Source: Eonycteris spelaea
Taxonomy: Eukaryota > Chordata > Mammalia > Chiroptera > Pteropodidae
DNA length: 64,000 nt
Assembly: GCA_003508835.1 (NCBI GenBank)
Contig: PUFA01000007.1
Location: 18,375,001 to 18,439,000 of the forward strand
Direction: 5' to 3'
Part shown: positions 59,919 to 64,000 of the stretch, piece by piece
Numbering within the stretch: position 1 is the stretch's first letter
Layout: each line of letters opens with the position of its first letter
Position numbers and translations under genes: made by a program
Notes under the pieces: generated by a model
What the model was told of the DNA's origin: nothing
Database searches by the model: none
Seen by the model: only the letters and a program-made list of their open reading frames with translations

Positions 59919-60035
59919 AGGAAGGTAGGAAGGAAGGAAGGAAGGAAGGAAGGAAGGAAGGAAGGAAGGAAGGAAGGAAGGAAGGAAGGAAAGAAAGATG
60001 GAAAGAAGGAAGGAAAGAAGGGAGAGAGGGAGGGG
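59919..60035 (+). repeat. (GGAA)n microsatellite
   Basis: A long purine tract of ggaa units, nearly perfect for about 65 bases, then drifting into gaaa, gagag and gaggg. Confidence 0.93.
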
Positions 60036-60039
60036 AGAA

Positions 60040-60790
60040 AATCTGTTTTAGCTTTGTTCCTACACAATGGTATTTGGCAAAGACACCTGTTAAAGTTTGT
60101 TTTGTGTGTCAGTTATATTTTGCCTTGGAAAAGCGATTAAACCAGCTTGGCCAGAGAAAAATGTGACCATCAATTTCTATGTGAAGCACAGGAGCACTTT
60201 GTTTTCTTTCCAGAAGAGTCTTCATTTAACATTTATATATACATGCACAAAAAGCCAAGAAAAAGGCATAATAAATGGAAACTTCTCCTGGGTAGCCGCA
60301 AAAATTGATAGTGTCTGTTAACTGCTCTACAGATGGTAAAAGCTAAGGCAGGGCTGTCCTGCCGTGAGGCTGAGTGGACTCAAGGATTCAAAATCTTTTT
60401 TCTGACCTCAGTGCTCTGCATGCGTGTGCTCGTGTGCTTGTGAGCACATGGGTGCAGACGTGTGTTTTCTCGGAGAGAAACTAAACCTGGTAATAGATGC
60501 TGGATGGAGAAATTCAAAAGTTAACATTCATGTTAATGTTGCTCATTTATCCATAAAAAGTACTAAAACAAATGCTTTGGGTTGCTCTGCTGCCTCCCTC
60601 TAGAGACAAGTATCTTTAAAGCTGAACCCTCACTCTTAAAAAAGTGTTAACTCAAACTTTAAGCAGTGAAGAGCACGTGTTTTTGTGAAAAACAGTTTTC
60701 ATGACAGTTGCAGAGATTTTACAAATCGATCGTATCTAAGCACATGTTATTCTATAAGGATGAATATGATGAAACTAATAGAGTAGTAAA
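60040..60790. other. Unassigned DNA
   Basis: No gene or repeat. A short tgcgtgtgct-type alternation lies near 60420-60460. Confidence 0.35.
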
Positions 60791-60794
60791 AATA

Positions 60795-60990
60795 AGAGCT
60801 GTAGTTTGTTGACCAGTTATTATACGCCAGAAATTATGCTAAGCATCCTATATGCCTTATTATGCTGAACAGCTCTGGGTAGTAGGCTGTCTTGTCATGC
60901 TAACTTTCCAGATGAGGGGCTTGGGATTGACGAAAGTGTAATGAGTTGCCTAAGGTCACAAGGCAAGTAAGGGGGGGCGGAGCTAAGATA
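60795..60990 (-). repeat. MIR SINE, reverse strand
   Basis: A ttatacgccagaaattatgc block, then ggtagtaggctgtcttgtc, ccagatgaggggcttggg and gcctaaggtcacaaggcaag, antisense MIR. Confidence 0.62.
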
Positions 60991-61094
60991 ACAATGATGA
61001 CGTACAGCAGGCACGCCTGTGTCCAGAGATCCGGCTCTGACACGCGGCTGCCTTGCTCTCTGACGTGCAGTCCCCTGCGGGATTACAGGGAAGC

Positions 61095-61240
61095 GCAGTG
61101 CTGAACGGGAAGAGGCTTAAGCTGGGAGAAGACCTCGATTCTAGTCTCAACGTTTCACGCCATTAAAGATTTGAGTCGTTTTAGAGAATTCTGGGTAGTT
61201 TCCTCAATTTTCTTCAAAGTAGGTCAGCTCACTCCTCCCA
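61095..61240 (+). repeat. MIR SINE, partial
   Basis: A gctgggagaagacctcgatt block and tctagtctcaacgtttcacg then tttcctcaattttcttcaaa, MIR 5' to core order. It faces away from the MIR ending at 60990. The 60990-61095 gap is GC-rich with several CpGs. Confidence 0.5.
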
Positions 61241-61248
61241 GAGGATTT

Positions 61249-61288
61249 TTTTTATTATTATTATTATATTATTATTATTATTATTATT
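61249..61288 (+). repeat. (TTA)n microsatellite
   Basis: A near-perfect run of tta units. Confidence 0.9.
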
Positions 61289-61289
61289 T

Positions 61290-61745
61290 AATCTGTGTTA
61301 CTATTTAACCCGGAATATCTGTACTTCACTATCTTGCCAGATATTAGCTGCTCAGTTTCGTATTTTAATCAAAAGCTGAATTGTAAGAAATAATTTTAAT
61401 ATATAAATGTACCTTAGAATATTCTACTCATTTTATATTTATTCCAGTTACTTTTCCTAGATTAAGCCAGACTACCAGAAGGATTTGAATTTGAACACTT
61501 TTTTTCATCCCATAGAATTATGATATGCCTTAGCTTTTACTTAGAAACAACTATATGGCTTTTAGGATGCAATAATATGTCCTTATAAGAATTTTATTGA
61601 AGATGTTCAGTTCATGACTGAAGTTCCATTTTCAGTAGCCACTGGAGAAATTTGTCTTTGACATTAACCTAGAAAAAGCTTTGCTGTTGCTAAGCAAACA
61701 ATGCATGTTGATTATATGGGCGAGGAGTCCCAGAGGACAGCCCTT
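61290..61745. other. Unassigned AT-rich DNA
   Basis: No repeat or gene named. Confidence 0.35.
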
Positions 61746-61751
61746 AGGCAC

Positions 61752-61906
61752 AATGGAAACACAGCCACGTCCATTCATCATCACTTATCTACAGTTACTT
61801 CCACCCTAACAGCAGAGTCAGATAGTTGCAAAAGAGAACGGTCCACACAAAGCCGAAAGAAACCTACTCTCTGGCCTTTTACAAAAAAAACTTTGCCAAC
61901 GCCTGA
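61752..61906 (-). mobile_element. hAT-Charlie MITE, partial (MER1/MER3-like)
   Basis: A aacacagccacgtccattc block, gagtcagatagttgcaaaag, ttttacaaaaaaaactttgc and caacgcctga match the antisense of the copies at 1973 and 55240. The left inverted end is lost. The 120-codon ORF at 61701-62063 runs over it and is an artefact. Confidence 0.75.
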
Positions 61907-61909
61907 AGA

Positions 61910-62285
61910 TAACGTACATTTTTACATGATTATATATTCCTTCTGCTTTAGTTACAAGGACAGTCTGAATCAAATATTCAATGTTAATACTTACAGAGAA
62001 CTTTGTTATGCATATTTCTCTCTTCTATCTTCTATTTTTTCACACATCTTTCTTTATATTTAATTTTATTTGAGTGTAGGGACCTAATGGGCTAGACATT
62101 GCCACTGTTGTACCTTGAGCATCAGAGAGAAATTACACTTCTATCCCCCATAGTTAGGTGTAGCCATGTTGCTGACTCTGGCTAACTAGACATGAACAGA
62201 GATTATAGGTGCATGTAGGAGCCAATAAGTGACTCTCCATTCTCTCTGTCTTCATGACATGTTATGTCCCATACAGTAGAGACTA
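61910..62285. other. Unassigned DNA
   Basis: No repeat or gene named. This is the flank of the second 5S SINE and its microsatellite. Confidence 0.35.
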
Positions 62286-62298
62286 TATATATATATAC

Positions 62299-62331
<33 letters not shown>
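62286..62331 (+). repeat. (TA)n-(TG)n microsatellite
   Basis: A short AT run followed by about 13 tg units, next to the tail of the 5S SINE. It may have grown from the SINE's A-rich tail or target site. Confidence 0.9.
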
Positions 62332-62332
<1 letters not shown>

Positions 62333-62344
62333 TCTTTTTTTTAT

Positions 62345-62463
62345 CGCCTACAGCATCTGGTATTCCTAGGTGGTCTCACATCCAAGTACTAGCCAGGCCC
62401 AACCCTGCTTAGCTTCTGAGATCAGACAAGATCAGGCTTATTCAGGGTGGCACGGCCATAGAC
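62345..62463 (-). mobile_element. 5S rRNA-derived SINE, short form, reverse strand
   Basis: The reverse strand matches 5S rRNA over its whole length, starting gtctatggcc at 62463 and ending gctgtaggc at 62345, then an A-rich tail (T-rich on + at 62333-62344). The pol III A box keeps aagctaagcagggttgg, with one change from the consensus. It shares several non-5S bases with the copy at 31026, including aag after the gaa, and accacctagg in the C box. It lacks the non-5S segment of the first copy. A clear target-site duplication was not found, perhaps obscured by the microsatellite. Confidence 0.82.
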
Positions 62464-62469
62464 TGAGAC

Positions 62470-62780
62470 TCTTATTATTCTTGCTCACTGAATGCAGGTT
62501 ATGCAGAAGGCAGCACCTTCCTCGCATGGTGATGGAGCCTGAGTGTGTAATGAACCTTTGTTACTATCAGTTAGCGGGATATGAGGGGCACCATCCAGCC
62601 TCACCTAACTGATACATGCAGTAAATTCCCCTCAAATTATTTTGCAACAAGGCAGATTATAAATAATAGTATTAGCAAGTATAATAATATGAATATTTGG
62701 GGTATTGAATATTTTGGGAGTCACATATTCCTTTGAAAATTTGACCAAAGCTAAAAGCTTTTCTTTCCAGAGGGGAAATA
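62470..62780. other. Unassigned DNA
   Basis: No repeat or gene named. The 80-codon ORF 62370-62612 starts within the 5S SINE and is an artefact. Confidence 0.35.
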
Positions 62781-62782
<2 letters not shown>

Positions 62783-62816
<34 letters not shown>

Positions 62817-62925
62817 CACATACATACATATATGTATATATATAATTACATATATTTGATATGCATATGTATCAAATATTTATATTTGATACATGTATGT
62901 AATATAGTATCCATATTACATATAT
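62783..62925. repeat. (AT)n and palindromic AT-rich tract
   Basis: An (AT)n run to about 62811, then acatacata steps, then atttgatatgcatatgtatc-type inverted repeats near 62851-62880 with a further tttgatacatgtatg copy. Confidence 0.85.
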
Positions 62926-62954
62926 ATCAACTAAACAAACTAAATAAATAAGGG

Positions 62955-63160
62955 TGGTTTCAAACCCTGGTTCTGCCACTAATGAGTTATGTGTGTTTCA
63001 ACTTATGTGAACTCTGAGCCTCAGTTCCCTTATCTGTAGAAAGATGGTATTAATATCTACTTTGCTTTGAAATTGTGAGGTACAAATGTAATGACATGCA
63101 ATTTTCTTTCACAGTATTTAACATAGTGTGTGGTCGATAAATGCTTGCTCCCTTCACCCT
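62955..63160 (+). repeat. MIR SINE
   Basis: A tttcaaaccctggttctgcc block, then atgagttatgtgtgtttcaa, gagcctcagttcccttatct and a gtgtgtggtcgataaatgct 3' end. Confidence 0.75.
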
Positions 63161-63164
63161 GTAA

Positions 63165-63505
63165 TAATAGTGACAGCAAAACAGTGAGACACTCTCAGGT
63201 GAAACCAAATCCAATCTGACGCAGGATAAAAGGAGGAAAGAATTCCCATTTGTGAAATAATGGTTTAAATCTGATAAAGTCTATTACTCCTCTCAGCTAT
63301 ACAGTTCTATTAGATGAAGGCCTCTTTGAAAGCAAATGAGTATTATTGGAATAACTCAATAAACCAGGTTTGCCTCATTGATTTTAGACTTAGAAGTTCA
63401 GCTGCCACAGCAATATACTTTTTATAATGTATGTATATGTAGTCTTTGATTTAAAATAGCAAGTTCAACTCAAAGTTCTTCTCCTTGGGAAACTTCAATA
63501 TCAAT
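63165..63505. other. Unassigned DNA
   Basis: No repeat or gene named. Confidence 0.35.
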
Positions 63506-63511
63506 GTCATC

Positions 63512-63565
63512 ATGTCAGTCTAAGTTTTCATGGGAAGAATGTCAGTCTAAGTTTTCATGGGAAGA
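63512..63565 (+). repeat. Perfect 27-bp tandem duplication
   Basis: Two identical, adjoining copies of a 27-base unit that starts atgtcagtctaagttttc and ends gggaaga: 63512-63538 and 63539-63565. Confidence 0.95.
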
Positions 63566-63689
63566 CACGCACAAGAATCTTTAGGCCTGTCTATCCTAAA
63601 TGCATAATTATTTTCTTAAGTATGTATTTCTGGTACATATATGGACATTTTAGAGGTCATTGAAAAGTCACACAATCATTAGATAGTCT

Positions 63690-63790
63690 GAAATGGGCAG
63701 AATCTTTATTCATCTAGCCTTAAACCTCATTATTTTATAGATGAGAAAGTTAAAACTCAGCAATAGAAACTGATTTAACCAGAAATAATA
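63690..63790 (-). repeat. MIR-like SINE, reverse strand
   Basis: A aacctcattattttatagat block, then gagaaagttaaaactcagc and actgatttaaccagaaa, antisense MIR core order. Confidence 0.48.
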
Positions 63791-64000
63791 ACCTATGTAT
63801 TAAAAGTAGAAATAGAAATAGTACCTTGAAATCGAAGCATTCTATTGCTCTTTTTAAACACCTCCCTCCCCCATTATAACATATCAATTTATCAGACCCA
63901 AGATAGTTCAGTATGATTTATATCCCATGAGACCATTCTCTGGGAGGATGCTGGGAACCCACCAGGTTTCATGGAACACAAACGGTAAGGAAATTTCAGA

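Noticed and set aside
61701..62063. 120-codon + strand ORF
   Set aside because: It overlaps the antisense of a Charlie MITE and then AT-rich DNA; no domain.

Overview
This window looks like nuclear DNA from a placental mammal, in an intergenic or intronic region. It is AT-rich, has no long open reading frame, and is packed with the fossil repeats found across eutherians: MIR, L2, old L1, MaLR/ERVL-type LTRs, Tigger and hAT-Charlie elements. I see no protein-coding gene with recognisable family membership and no functional RNA gene. The longest ORFs (120-152 codons) lie in repeats or in unassigned AT-rich DNA and none shows a domain. All family names rest on my memory of consensus sequences; no search was run.

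The best lineage clue is a pair of 5S rRNA-derived retroposons, one at 31026-31244 (+) and one at 62345-62463 (-). They share base changes not found in 5S rRNA, and the first has an A-rich tail and a perfect 11-bp target-site duplication. Published 5S-derived SINEs of mammals include the MEG-RS, MEG-RL and MEG-TR families of fruit bats (Pteropodidae). No Alu, B1/B2, carnivore, ruminant, equid or vesper-bat SINE was recognised, and every L1 piece looks old. A megabat is my best guess, not a certainty.

Layout. 1-2560: mostly single-copy, with a Charlie element and MIR remnants. 2560-6600: AT-rich, with several + strand L1 fragments. 6600-12500: simple repeats, a weak LTR candidate and an L2 scrap. 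12513-12902: a clear reverse-strand MaLR LTR. 14160-16340: degraded L1. 16380-18860: MIR-rich, with a duplicated block and a complete Tigger MITE. 19330-30250: an LTR-like repeat, scattered MIRs, an ERV-type LTR, an MLT1-type LTR and conserved-looking single-copy DNA near 28.5-28.9 kb. 31-36.3 kb: the first 5S SINE, a GATA microsatellite and two Tigger elements plus a Tigger fragment. 37-45 kb: L2 and MIR, an unassigned GC-richer block at 37941-38250, and a sequence ending in a stem arm and a 25-base A run at 45402. 45.5-51 kb: reverse-strand L1 debris. 51-64 kb: L2, MIR, Charlie, an LTR, Tigger1, long microsatellites, the second 5S SINE and three exon-like segments.

Nothing forms an operon or pathway. 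The most useful leads are the 5S SINE pair, the exon-like segments at 52902-53057, 55502-55898 and 58758-58970, the chimeric Tigger at 32556-32871, the nested or duplicated repeat arrangements, and the stem plus poly(A) sequence near 45.3 kb.
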